A DNA stretch of 64,000 nucleotides, taken from positions 1 through 64,000 of the forward strand of contig JACRCQ010000032.1 of assembly GCA_016218915.1 (NCBI GenBank), read 5' to 3'. The stretch comes from Deltaproteobacteria bacterium. Its GTDB lineage: Bacteria; Myxococcota_A; Polyangia; Polyangiales; Polyangiaceae. The notes beneath the pieces are model-generated. The model saw only the letters and a program-made list of their open reading frames with translations, was not told where the DNA came from and searched no databases. Made by a program: the position numbers and the translations under genes. Of the stretch, positions 44,487 to 53,277 are shown piece after piece (position 1 is the first letter of the stretch; every line of letters starts with the position of its first letter).

Positions 44487-45046
44487 TCGCAGCCTGCTCG
44501 CCTGCCACGCCTCCGCCCGCACACAGCGAGGCAACTCCGCCGGCGTCAGCTCCTGCTGCGCCGATCGCGACCGTGGCCCCTGCCCTGCCCGCGGTGTCCA
44601 GCGCGCCCGCGCCTGCCGCAGCGCCTTCGGCCGCCACGCCTTCGGCCAGCGCGCCTGCGCCGGCTGCGTCTGCATCCGCGGCTCCCCCGGCCGAAGCTCC
44701 GCTCCCCAAGGTTTCGGTCACGAACATCGGCATGCACATCGGCGGCGGGCCCAATGACGCAGCGACCAAGGAGCCGATCAAGCTATCGGTCGAGCCGCAC
44801 TTCGATGCATTCCGCAAGTGCTACCCCTTGGTGGAAGGCAAAGGCGCAGGGGATTTCGGGATCGATCTGAAGATCGGCAAGGACGGCGGCAAGGCGAAGC
44901 TGAGCGAGCCCCGCACAGCGATGAAGGGCGCAGCGTTCAAGGATTGCGTGGTGAAGGTCTTTGAAGGGATCGAGTTCCGCAAACCCAAGGGCGGCGCTAC
45001 AGTGGTCAGCTACTCGTTGCGTTTCACACCTGCCTCAACACCTTGA
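44441..45046 (+). CDS. Lipoprotein with AgmX/PglI-type C-terminal domain
   Basis: A 201-residue exported protein with lipobox (LIAAC) and an 80-residue Ala/Pro/Ser linker. The C-terminal 100 residues match the AgmX/PglI C-terminal pattern: FRKCYPLVEGKGAGDFGIDL, then KIGKDGGKAKLSE, KDCVVKVFEGIEF, and a closing YSLRF strand. This domain is widespread in myxobacteria, first noted in adventurous-gliding proteins. Role here unknown. Confidence 0.8.
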   Translation: MSHLSLHTPWVACLLIAACSPATPPPAHSEATPPASAPAAPIATVAPALPAVSSAPAPAAAPSAATPSASAPAPAASASAAPPAEAPLPKVSVTNIGMHIGGGPNDAATKEPIKLSVEPHFDAFRKCYPLVEGKGAGDFGIDLKIGKDGGKAKLSEPRTAMKGAAFKDCVVKVFEGIEFRKPKGGATVVSYSLRFTPASTP

Positions 45047-45077
45047 CGGCCCGGCTGAGCAAGCCGAGGAACATCCC

Positions 45078-45980
45078 ATGCCGCTACCTCCCCTACCCGA
45101 CCCACAGAGCCCTGCGAAGCGCGCCGCTGCCCTGGCGCGAGCGATTCCGACGTCGGCTTTCCTGTTCTCCACGCTGATGGGCTTCAACATGGCGCAGACC
45201 GCGAGCATGGCGGTGCGCCCTGTGTCGAAGAAGACGTTTCGGCGATTCAACCGGTGGGCTGCGGACACCTGGTGGGGCATGTGCGTGGATGCCGGTGAGC
45301 TGCTCTACGACGTGAAGCTGCTGGTGACCGGCGACGACGTGCCCATGCGGGAGAACGCGATCGTGGTCGCGAACCACCAGCAGATGACCGACATCACCTG
45401 CATGATGGCCTACGCGAAGACCAAGGATCGGCTGGGTGACCTGAAGTTCTTCGTCAAGGATCCGGTCAAGTACGTGCCTGGCGTTGGCTGGGGCATGTGG
45501 TTCCTCGACTGCCCGTTCCTCAAGCGAGACTGGGCCAAGGATCGCGCGTCGATCGAGCAGACCTTCTCGGCGTTCCTGAGGGAGAACATCCCGATGTGGC
45601 TCGTGTCGTTCCCAGAGGGCACGCGCCTGACCGAAGAGAAGCTGGCAAAGAGCCGGCAGTACGCCGAGTCCCAAGGGCTGGCAGCCTTGCAGCACGTGCT
45701 GCTGCCGCGCACCAAAGGGTTCGTCGCGTCGGTTCAGGGGCTGCGAACCCACGTCAAGGCGGTCTACGATCTGACCCTCGGCTACGAGCGCGGCTTGCCG
45801 AGCCTGTGGCAGTACATCAAGGGCTATGCGAGGCGATTCCACCTGCACGTCCGCAGGTACGCGATCGATTCATTGCCTGAGGGCGAGGCGGAGCTCGCGA
45901 CCTGGTTGATCGATCGATACCGCGAGAAGGACGCGCTGCTCGAGGCTTTCTATCGGGACGGCAAGTTCGCTACGACGTGA
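45078..45980 (+). CDS. Lysophospholipid acyltransferase (PlsC family)
   Basis: A 300-residue membrane-bound enzyme. The catalytic motif is NHQQMTD (HX4D) and the acceptor motif is FPEGTR, both intact. A hydrophobic N-terminal part (TSAFLFSTLMGFNMAQ) anchors it. It should transfer an acyl chain to a lysophospholipid such as lysophosphatidate; the AGPAT/LCLAT branch is suggested by length and by the VTGDDVPMRENAIVVANHQ context. GAGGA lies 7 bases before the ATG. Confidence 0.92.
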   Translation: MPLPPLPDPQSPAKRAAALARAIPTSAFLFSTLMGFNMAQTASMAVRPVSKKTFRRFNRWAADTWWGMCVDAGELLYDVKLLVTGDDVPMRENAIVVANHQQMTDITCMMAYAKTKDRLGDLKFFVKDPVKYVPGVGWGMWFLDCPFLKRDWAKDRASIEQTFSAFLRENIPMWLVSFPEGTRLTEEKLAKSRQYAESQGLAALQHVLLPRTKGFVASVQGLRTHVKAVYDLTLGYERGLPSLWQYIKGYARRFHLHVRRYAIDSLPEGEAELATWLIDRYREKDALLEAFYRDGKFATT

Positions 45981-46030
45981 GCGACCCCGCGATTTGTCAT
46001 CCCGGCCGCGGGTGGCGTATGCTCCCGCCC

Positions 46031-46738
46031 ATGCGCATTTGTGGCCTCAGTCTTTTCGCCGTCACTCTCGTCGCCCTCGGTTGTGGAAAGGGGCAGACGC
46101 CGGCGCCGGTGGACGCAGCTCCTGCGGCTTCCGCTTCCGCGGCCCCGACACAGCCTTTCGTAGCGCGTCCGGAGGACATCGACGTAGCAAGGGTCAGGGA
46201 CCCCCTGAAGTGCACGCCCGCTTCGAAGAAGCCCGTGTGCATGACGCTCAACGACTTCGAGAAGGCCGACGCGTGGAATCTGGAGACGATTCGAGGCGCG
46301 GATGCGCGCTACTTCGGCCAGGGCACGTTCATCGAGAAGGGCGTCAGCCGGGACGCCTACGTGTTCCTGATCGCCAAGCGGGTGCCCACCAATGACGTCG
46401 CGGCCGGAGATCTTCCCCTGAAAGTCGCGGTGCGAGAGCTCGATGCGAGCCTCAAGGCCGAGAACACCCATGCGGTCAAGCTGATGCGCGCGCTGCAGCA
46501 GGACGATGCATTTGCCAAGACCAATGCGACGGTAATGTACCTCAAGACCTATGCACCGAGCAGCTGGGATGGCGCCAACGTGACGACCGGTCCGTCGACC
46601 ATTCTCCACTCCCAGGGCGGCGTGTTCGTGCGCGAGTCCAAGAATCGCAGGCTCTACGCCGTGCGGCTTGCGCCCATGGCACCGGACACCACGCCCGGCG
46701 ACGGCATGTACGCCACGCTCTATCCTGTGTCCTGGTGA
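46031..46738 (+). CDS. Secreted lipoprotein of unknown function
   Basis: A 235-residue protein with signal peptide and lipobox (LVALGC) and an Ala-rich linker. The mature domain is mixed alpha/beta, with segments LNDFEKADAWNLETIRGADA, FGQGTFIEKGVSRDAYVFLI and GMYATLYPVSW. No motif of known function is seen. The ATG at 46031 is chosen for the signal peptide. It lies 50 bases after the acyltransferase gene. Confidence 0.72.
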   Translation: MRICGLSLFAVTLVALGCGKGQTPAPVDAAPAASASAAPTQPFVARPEDIDVARVRDPLKCTPASKKPVCMTLNDFEKADAWNLETIRGADARYFGQGTFIEKGVSRDAYVFLIAKRVPTNDVAAGDLPLKVAVRELDASLKAENTHAVKLMRALQQDDAFAKTNATVMYLKTYAPSSWDGANVTTGPSTILHSQGGVFVRESKNRRLYAVRLAPMAPDTTPGDGMYATLYPVSW

Positions 46739-46775
46739 GTGTCAGCGGCCGGAGGTTGTAGTAAGACCTCTGCCG

Positions 46776-47810
46776 ATGGATCCCCAGATCAACAAGCTTC
46801 TGGACCGCGCAGTCGACACGGTTCGCGAGATGCAAGCAGCAGGCGGCAGGCGCGTTTCCCTGCTCGGCTGGTCGTCCCATGCGACCACGGACCTGCCCAA
46901 CGAGCTGATCCTGTTCGTCAAGCCAGAGATCACCCGCCCGGATCACGCTGTGCAGATCCGCAGCGTGCTCGAGATGCTGGCCTCGACGTTCGACGACTAC
47001 GGGATCGAGGTGTCTGCGATGGTGGTGCTCGGCGCCGAGTACCTGCGCGACCATGACCTGATCGCCCAGCACTACGGGGTGATCAACGAGGTCTCTCGGC
47101 TCGGGCTCGACGCGCTGCAGCCCGCGTCCGCGGCCAAGGCTCTGGCCATGCGCAAGGGGAGCGAGCCGGTGCTCGGCGGGCATCAGATCCTCGCACGCAA
47201 TCCCAAGCTGACCCCGCAAGGGCTTGGCGCGCTCTGGGACAAGGGGAGCGGAACCAAGGTGGGAAGCGGCGCCTACGCCCAGCGCTTCCGCATCGGCTCC
47301 GAGGACATCGTGGGCCTCAACGGGTTCCACCCCATGCAGATCACCCACTTCACCGAGCCGGGTCGATCGATCGTGGTCATGGCCATCCGCTCCAAGGCAT
47401 CGTGGCGCGCCCTGCGCCAGGCGTTCCTCGGCGCAACCAACCCGGAAAAGGCCATGGAGGGGAGCTTCCGTCGCAGGCTGCTCGCCGACCATGACAAGCT
47501 CGGTATTCCACAGGTCAACCAGGGCCTGAACGGCGCGCACCTGTCCGCAGGCCCGCTGGAAGGGCTCGCCGAGATCCTGCGCTACTTCACCGACTTCGAT
47601 CGCAAGCAGCCCCTCGACCCGTCGCTGACCGTGATGGGAAGCAGCATGATCCGCGCCGGATTCTCCACCGACGAGATCGCACGGCTGCTCAAGAACGCGA
47701 GGCTGTACACGGCGCAGGGCAAGCTGGCACCAGCCTTTGATCTGACAGAGGAGATGGACTGGCGTCAGGCGGTGGATCTGCTCAAGCAGTCAGCCCGGCG
47801 CAACGAGTAG
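46776..47810 (+). CDS. Nucleoside-diphosphate-kinase-like domain protein
   Basis: A 344-residue cytoplasmic protein. Residues about 40-260 follow NDK in order: LPNELILFVKPEITRPDHAV (NDK strand 1), a helix, GIEVSAMVVLGAEYL, then late RSIVVMAIRSKASW, GATNPEKAMEGSFRR and the loop GLNGAHLSAGP. The last aligns with the NDK loop GxNxxHGSDS, keeping Asn and the phosphoryl-accepting His. A 100-residue insert and a C-terminal helical domain make it over twice NDK length. Whether it is an active kinase is unknown. A GGAGG lies 20 bases upstream, too far to be ideal. Confidence 0.68.
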   Translation: MDPQINKLLDRAVDTVREMQAAGGRRVSLLGWSSHATTDLPNELILFVKPEITRPDHAVQIRSVLEMLASTFDDYGIEVSAMVVLGAEYLRDHDLIAQHYGVINEVSRLGLDALQPASAAKALAMRKGSEPVLGGHQILARNPKLTPQGLGALWDKGSGTKVGSGAYAQRFRIGSEDIVGLNGFHPMQITHFTEPGRSIVVMAIRSKASWRALRQAFLGATNPEKAMEGSFRRRLLADHDKLGIPQVNQGLNGAHLSAGPLEGLAEILRYFTDFDRKQPLDPSLTVMGSSMIRAGFSTDEIARLLKNARLYTAQGKLAPAFDLTEEMDWRQAVDLLKQSARRNE

Positions 47811-47813
47811 GGG

Positions 47814-48911
47814 TCAGCCTCCAGCGCCGGCGCGAGCGCTAACGTTCGCGCTCGCCTGCACGCTCACCTTGATGCTCGCCGTGGCGTGGATCGACATGTT
47901 CGCAGCAGCAGCCACGCACGCCATCGCGTGAGCCCCGGCCTGCCCGACCATGTTGGGAAGGTTCCTGCCGACCTGGACCATGGTGTCGGCATTTCCGATC
48001 ACGCGCTTTCCAAGGGCGATCTGAGCATGCAGCAGCATGGGCAGATTCGCCTGGAGCGAAGCGGCCAGCTGCGCGGCTGCCTGCGAGTTCTGGTTCGCCT
48101 GGATGCTGACCTGCGCTGGAGTGCAGTTCGCCGTGAAGTCCGCGTGGGCCTTGCAGCTCGCGTTGCACTCCGCATCTGCACTGGGCGGAGTCACCGAGCC
48201 TTCGCAGCGCGGAGCCTGCCATTGCCCTGAGCACCGCGCGTGGCACGTGCTGTCGCAGCTGCCGATGCAATTGCCGTTGCAGCCGCCTGCGCACCGCCCT
48301 TGCGCGTCGCGCTGCATGCACTGCCCCTGGCAGTCGCCCATGCAGCGTCCGTCGCAACGCCCCTCGCACCGCCCCTGGCAGAAGCCCGAAAGCCGCGCGG
48401 GCTCGCACTGGGCAACGATCTGTCCCGGGTTGACCTGGCCGCTGCAAGCCCCTGAGCAGCTCGCTTCTCCCTGCGCATCCGCGGTGCAGTACGGCGGAAC
48501 GACCTGGGCCTGGAATCGCAGACCGGTCGCGAGGATGGCATCCATGCGCGCGGAAACCGCTGCACATGCGCCAGATGCGTGCCCGCCCGCTTCGTCGCGC
48601 GGCGCCATCTGCGCATCGGTCAGCCCGATGTCGCGTCCGATACGGCGACACGCTTCCGCGGTCTCGGCCTCGGCTCGCGTGGCAACGGTCATCAGGTCCT
48701 TGGTGGCGCTCACGAACGCGCTGATCTTGCCGTTGAGGTCAGCACGCTGCGTGTAGATGGCGCCATGATCGTTGACGCCCGCACTCAGCTCCGGGCAGGC
48801 CACGGTCGAGATCCCGGACAGGCCACCCGATGCCAGGGTGTCGCAGTCCACGAGCGCAAGGCAGCCCAAGCCAGCCAGAACCACGTACACCAGCCTTGTC
48901 GGATATCTCAT
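47814..48911 (-). CDS. Lipoprotein with CxGxC tandem cysteine repeats
   Basis: A 365-residue exported protein with a signal peptide and lipobox-like LALVDC. The middle (about residues 145-240) is a dense cysteine ladder of the form CQGRCEGRCDGRCMGDCQ, with about 20 cysteines, which suggests a rod-like disulfide domain or metal binding. Flanking parts are Ala/Gln-rich helices. The C-terminal tail is Ala/Ser-rich (SIKVSVQASANVSARAG). Similar proteins are known in myxobacteria without assigned function. It is divergent from nagZ. Confidence 0.78.
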   Translation of the reverse strand: MRYPTRLVYVVLAGLGCLALVDCDTLASGGLSGISTVACPELSAGVNDHGAIYTQRADLNGKISAFVSATKDLMTVATRAEAETAEACRRIGRDIGLTDAQMAPRDEAGGHASGACAAVSARMDAILATGLRFQAQVVPPYCTADAQGEASCSGACSGQVNPGQIVAQCEPARLSGFCQGRCEGRCDGRCMGDCQGQCMQRDAQGRCAGGCNGNCIGSCDSTCHARCSGQWQAPRCEGSVTPPSADAECNASCKAHADFTANCTPAQVSIQANQNSQAAAQLAASLQANLPMLLHAQIALGKRVIGNADTMVQVGRNLPNMVGQAGAHAMACVAAAANMSIHATASIKVSVQASANVSARAGAGG

Positions 48912-49061
48912 CGCAAGCCTCCTCGAAACGACGCGGGCACCTTATCTGATTTCGCGGGCAAAGGCACGGCCGCGCTACGGGTGTCGAAGCGGCGAAGCCG
49001 GCGGAGCGCCCGGTCTTCCAGCAGTTTGCCCTGCGCAAACCGGGATGGTACGCGTTGCCCC

Positions 49062-50150
49062 ATGAGCACCGACCTGGCCCTGGATCGCCTGTGCGGGCAG
49101 CTGATCGTCGGCGGCTACCTCGGGGACAGGCCCACGCCGACCTTCCTGCACGCTGTCGAGCAGGGCCATCGCGCAGGCGCAATCCTGTTCAAGCGCAATC
49201 TTCCGTCCATCGAAGCAGCCCACAGCGCCTGCTCCGCCATCGCCGCCGCAGCACCCGACGGATTGCCTCCCTGGCTCTGCCTCGACGAAGAAGGTGGGCG
49301 GGTCCGACGCCTCCCCTCGCCGTTCGTCAAGCTGCCAGCCATGCTCAAGCTTGGAGCGCACGGCGACGAGGCTCTGATCGAGCGATGCGGACGGGTCGCT
49401 GGCGCACAGCTGCGTGCGCTCGGCTTCAACCTGAATCTGGCGCCCGTGCTCGACGTGAACACGAACCCGTCCAATCCCGTGATCGGAGATCGTGCGTTCA
49501 GCGCAGATCCGCTCGAAGCAGGTCGCATGGCGCTCGCCTATCTCCGCGGCCTTCGCGCAGCGGGCATGGTCGGCTGCGGCAAGCACTTCCCGGGGCATGG
49601 TGACACGTCGGTGGACAGCCATGTCGGGCTGCCCGTGGTGGCGTGGCGAATCGACAGGCTCCGCCAGATCGAGCTGGTGCCCTTCCAGGCCGCCATCTCA
49701 GCCGGGATCGAGTGCCTGATGAGCGCGCACATCGTGTGCGAGTCAATCGATGCGCAATCGCCGGCAACTCTTTCGCCAATCCTTGCGACCGACTTGCTGA
49801 GAAGCGAGCTGGGATTCCAGGGCGTGCTCCTGTCCGATGACCTGGAGATGAAGGCGATCTCGGCGCGTCGCGGGTTCGGCGAGGCTGCGGTCGCAGCGAT
49901 CGCGGCCGGATGCGACGCTGTGCTGATCTGCAGCCAGGAGCAGGCCCAGGAGCAGGCACATGCTGCGTTGATCCAAGAGGCTGAGCGAAGCCCGGGCTTC
50001 CGCACAAGGTGCGAGCAGGCAGCGTCGCGCTCGCTTGCCCTGCGAAGGCGTTTTCCGGCCGCCGCCAGCGCAACCCCGCAGAGCGCGATGGAATCGATGT
50101 ACACCCGGGATGCGCGAGAGCTCGCCACCGACCTCTCGCAATTCGGCTGA
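49062..50150 (+). CDS. nagZ: Beta-N-acetylhexosaminidase (GH3, NagZ)
   Basis: A 362-residue enzyme that removes N-acetylglucosamine from anhydromuropeptides in cell-wall recycling. The catalytic His/Asp loop KHFPGHGDTSVDSH and nucleophile segment LLSDDLEMKAI are intact, as are LCLDEEGGRVRR and the LGFNLNLAPVLDV strand. Length matches NagZ. The ATG at 49062 begins the first conserved helix. No signal peptide, so cytoplasmic. hutI follows 40 bases later. Confidence 0.95.
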   Translation: MSTDLALDRLCGQLIVGGYLGDRPTPTFLHAVEQGHRAGAILFKRNLPSIEAAHSACSAIAAAAPDGLPPWLCLDEEGGRVRRLPSPFVKLPAMLKLGAHGDEALIERCGRVAGAQLRALGFNLNLAPVLDVNTNPSNPVIGDRAFSADPLEAGRMALAYLRGLRAAGMVGCGKHFPGHGDTSVDSHVGLPVVAWRIDRLRQIELVPFQAAISAGIECLMSAHIVCESIDAQSPATLSPILATDLLRSELGFQGVLLSDDLEMKAISARRGFGEAAVAAIAAGCDAVLICSQEQAQEQAHAALIQEAERSPGFRTRCEQAASRSLALRRRFPAAASATPQSAMESMYTRDARELATDLSQFG

Positions 50151-50190
50151 CCCCTGGCAGCCAGAGGTTCCCTGGTGTATCGCACCGGGC

Positions 50191-51435
50191 ATGCATCTTC
50201 CTGATCGATTCGTGGTCTGCTGCTCACGGGTGGTGACATGCGAGGCGGCGCGGGAGACATCGGACAATCCCCTTGGCGTGATCCGCGACGGTGCGATCTA
50301 CGTGGAAGGCGGAGTTCTGGAATGCATCGGGCCGCGCGCCCTGGTGCTGCAGGCTGCGCGGGGGGCGCCGGTCGTGATGGATGCGCCCGGTGTGCTCACG
50401 CCCGGGCTGGTCGACGCGCACACGCACCTGGCATGGGCAGGGTCGCGTCACGACGAATACGCGATGCGCATGGCAGGGGCTGGCTACGAGCAGATCGCGG
50501 CAGCGGGAGGGGGAATCCTGTCCACCATGAATGCTGTGCGCGCAGCGCGCGAGCAGGAGCTGGTGCAGGAGACCGCGTCGCGACTGCGCCGCGTGGCAGC
50601 CCTGGGCACGACCACGTGCGAGATCAAGAGCGGCTACGGGCTCGACCTGCCCAACGAGCTCAAGCAGCTGCAGGCGATCGACACTCTGTCACGCGATCGC
50701 ACCCTGCCGCGGTTGATCGCGACCTACCTCGCGCTGCACGCCGTGCCTCCAGAGGGGAAGAGCGATCGCAAAGCGTGGGTGGCGCGCGTCGCCGACCAAT
50801 GGGTACCCGAGGTAGCAGCGCTCAAGCTCGCGCGCTACGTGGACGCGTACATCGATCGGAACGCGTTCTCCGTGGAGGAAGCGCGGCTCGTGTTCGCGCG
50901 GGCGCACGAGCTGGGGCTGGGCGTGCGCGCGCACGTGGGGCAGTTCTCCGATGTGGGCGGCGCTGACCTGGCAGCAGACGGCGGTGCCGCGTCGGTGGAT
51001 CACCTGGAGCACGTCTCGCACGACTCGCTCGTGAAGCTGTCGGCATCCGGCACCCGCGCTGTGCTGCTCCCGATCGCGAGCTACACGCTGCGTCAGCAGC
51101 CTCCGCCGGTTGCGGCCATCCGCGCGGCAGGAGTCAAGATCGTGGTGGCGTCCGATGCCAATCCCGGGACAGCGCCCACGGAAAGCCTCCCGCTCGCGAT
51201 GGCGATGGCGGTGCGCGACTACGGGCTGACTCCGGAGGAGGCGCTGCTTGCGACCACGAGGGAAGCAGCGAAGTCGCTCGGACTGGAGGACGATTGCGGG
51301 AGGCTGTCACCCGGGCTCGATGCGGACTTCGTGGTCTGGGACGCGCCGCACGAGCGGGTGCTGGTGCAGCCGTGGGGATCCTGCCTCACGCGCCTGGTAG
51401 CGTCCCGAGGGAACCTCCTCCATGCGTCGGGCTGA
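50191..51435 (+). CDS. hutI: Imidazolonepropionase (histidine degradation)
   Basis: A 414-residue amidohydrolase that opens 4-imidazolone-5-propanoate to N-formimino-glutamate. Metal ligands are in VDAHTHLAWAG, substrate segment CEIKSGYGLDL follows, and later histidines lie in RAHVGQFSDVGG and SVDHLEHVS; SDANPGTAPTES carries the catalytic aspartate. Length is normal. No other hut genes are in the window. The stop overlaps the next start by 14 bases. Confidence 0.94.
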   Translation: MHLPDRFVVCCSRVVTCEAARETSDNPLGVIRDGAIYVEGGVLECIGPRALVLQAARGAPVVMDAPGVLTPGLVDAHTHLAWAGSRHDEYAMRMAGAGYEQIAAAGGGILSTMNAVRAAREQELVQETASRLRRVAALGTTTCEIKSGYGLDLPNELKQLQAIDTLSRDRTLPRLIATYLALHAVPPEGKSDRKAWVARVADQWVPEVAALKLARYVDAYIDRNAFSVEEARLVFARAHELGLGVRAHVGQFSDVGGADLAADGGAASVDHLEHVSHDSLVKLSASGTRAVLLPIASYTLRQQPPPVAAIRAAGVKIVVASDANPGTAPTESLPLAMAMAVRDYGLTPEEALLATTREAAKSLGLEDDCGRLSPGLDADFVVWDAPHERVLVQPWGSCLTRLVASRGNLLHASG

Positions 51436-52558
51436 GCAGCGCAGGATGGCCGTCACCGCGCTCGCTGCTGCGTGCGTGGGCCTTGCCGTAGGACGCGCAA
51501 ACGCGGGCGGTCTCGTGGCGCGTGGCGGCGGCTACCCGCACGTGGACGTGGAATCCGCATGGATCATCTGGGATCCATCTTCCCAGCGGGAAGAGCTGAT
51601 CGTCGCAGCGCAGTTCAGCCGGCTGCGCGAACCGTTTGCGTGGGTGTTGCCGGTTCCTGCGCCGGCCGAGGTGGGTCCGGTGGACGCGGACCTGCGGCTT
51701 GCGCTCTCCAAGCTGATCGCGGGCTACCAGCGGAGGGCGCCGCGGTGGACGATGCCGTCTCGGGAGTCCAAAGGCCCGCTCGCATCGCTTACGTTCGGAG
51801 ATCCTGGCACGGTGTCGTTCGAGCAGGTCAAGGCTGCCGCGCCGGATGCACTCCCGCGTTTGCTCGGCGCGCCGATGGCACGCCAGTACGTCGCGCTCGA
51901 CGAATGGGTCAAGCAGTACGCGGAGCACGAGTGGAATCTGGTGGGCCTTCGCCCGCAGATCAGCGGCAACCTCGCGATCTGCCCGAACGTGCGGCTGAGC
52001 TTCCGCGCGGACCGCCCGTTCTTTCCGTACCGTGAACCTCCCTGGCGCGCAGACGATCGCGCCATCGGCAAGGGCAGAGTGCTGCGTGTCACCGTGATCG
52101 CACCTGAGCAGGTCGCCTGGCAGGTGGGGCCCAGCTTGCCGACCATGGGGCCGGCGTGGATATCGTTCGAGGTGACGCACGAGGATCTCAAGGGCGCGTT
52201 CGGGGGCGCGTACGGCAAGCTGTTCGATGCGTCCAAGCGCTATTGGCTTACGTCGTTCGAGGACTGGCACGAGGTGAGGCCTGGCAACGATGACCTGACG
52301 TTAGCGCATCGCGGGCCGATTCCTGACAACGGGGCGCCGGGTACGATCGGCGACAAGACGAGCAAGGGGATCGAGCTGGAGCCGATGAGCACGCCGCCAT
52401 TGCCTGAGGAGCCGAAAGCAAAGGCAAAGGCGAAACAGCCGGGCGAGCAGGCGCGCGCCGGGCGACGTCTTGGGCGCAACGGCAGGGGGCTGGTGGCGTT
52501 CGGAGCGGTGACGTTGCTGGCGCTGGGGGCGTTCGCTTGGATGCGGAGGGAAGCTTGA
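51422..52558 (+). CDS. DUF2330-family exported membrane protein
   Basis: A 378-residue protein with signal peptide (ending RANAGG) and a C-terminal membrane helix (GLVAFGAVTLLALGAFAW) followed by Arg residues. The body matches DUF2330: GGLVARGG..., DVESAWIIWDPSSQREELIV, and FAWVLPVPAPAEVGPVDADL. The family is common in myxobacteria and actinobacteria and is of unknown function. A Lys/Ala/Pro linker precedes the helix, giving a membrane-anchored periplasmic layout. Confidence 0.88.
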   Translation: MRRAEQRRMAVTALAAACVGLAVGRANAGGLVARGGGYPHVDVESAWIIWDPSSQREELIVAAQFSRLREPFAWVLPVPAPAEVGPVDADLRLALSKLIAGYQRRAPRWTMPSRESKGPLASLTFGDPGTVSFEQVKAAAPDALPRLLGAPMARQYVALDEWVKQYAEHEWNLVGLRPQISGNLAICPNVRLSFRADRPFFPYREPPWRADDRAIGKGRVLRVTVIAPEQVAWQVGPSLPTMGPAWISFEVTHEDLKGAFGGAYGKLFDASKRYWLTSFEDWHEVRPGNDDLTLAHRGPIPDNGAPGTIGDKTSKGIELEPMSTPPLPEEPKAKAKAKQPGEQARAGRRLGRNGRGLVAFGAVTLLALGAFAWMRREA

Positions 52559-52583
52559 CAGAGCGAGCGGTTTGGACCAAAGT
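52555..52583 (+). promoter_or_regulatory. Sigma-70 promoter candidate for tRNA-Phe
   Basis: A perfect TTGACA (52555-52560), overlapping the DUF2330 stop codon, is followed 17 bases later by CAAAGT (weak -10, 3 of 6). The predicted start at about 52590 lies 35 bases before the tRNA, as is usual. Confidence 0.45.
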
Positions 52584-52624
52584 CCCCGGCCTGCTGCGGG
52601 CGGGTGACCGCGCGCGACAGACTG

Positions 52625-52697
<73 letters not shown>

Positions 52698-52798
52698 CAA
52701 GGGGATCTGAGATCCTTGAGGACCTCAGAGCGGCCATCGGGTCGTCATCGTCTACTGGCCTGCTGGCGAGGGGCGTTTTGTTGCGCTAGCTTGAATTC

Positions 52799-53026
52799 AT
52801 GGCCGATCCCGCTCGCGTCCTTGAAGAAGCGCTCGAACTGGAGCCTCGCCAGCGCGCACGTCTTGCGCACGAGATCATCCGCAGTCTCGACGAATCGGAC
52901 GAGGATGCCGCAGCGTTGTGGCGCGCGGAGGTCGGTCGTCGTATCGACGAAGTCGAGAACGGCACCACTGAGCTTGAGGATTGGGAACTCGCGTACCAGC
53001 GGCTCCGCGCAGCGGTTCAGCGCTGA
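52799..53026 (+). CDS. Addiction-module antitoxin (Unstab_antitox/TIGR02574 type)
   Basis: A 75-residue acidic helical protein. The N-terminal pattern VLEEALELEPRQRARLAHEI and IRSLDESDEDAAALWRAEV is diagnostic for the small putative addiction-module component that pairs with RelE/ParE toxins. Its stop overlaps the ATG of the toxin frame (ATGA), as is normal for such modules. The toxin itself is only a stump, so this is a leftover antitoxin. It lies 100 bases after tRNA-Phe. Confidence 0.88.
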   Translation: MADPARVLEEALELEPRQRARLAHEIIRSLDESDEDAAALWRAEVGRRIDEVENGTTELEDWELAYQRLRAAVQR

Positions 53027-53277
53027 TGCCGGCGCGAATCCGGCTTCATCGAGCAGCCGCCGCCGAGGCCGATGCCGCCATAAGGTGGTACGAGAACGCC
53101 TGCAAGGGGAGCTCATCATGCCCCGCACGATCGCCATTGCCGCGCTGGCTGCCATCGCCATCGGCTGCGGCGAGGCGCCCCGAAGCCAAGAGCCGCCACG
53201 CACTCCCCTCGCCTCCCGATCCCCGCCCAAACGCCTGGCACCAGAACCTGAGCCCTTCAATCCTCTCGCCGCGGTAG
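53026..53277 (+). pseudogene. Truncated RelE/ParE toxin
   Basis: From the ATG at 53026 the frame gives RIRLHRAAAAEADAAIRWYE, the first helices of a ParE/RelE toxin. At about residue 25 (position 53100) homology stops and the frame runs into unrelated sequence where the M1 peptidase gene starts (53118). About 70 residues, including the beta-sheet with the active site, are missing, so it cannot be functional. Confidence 0.75.
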
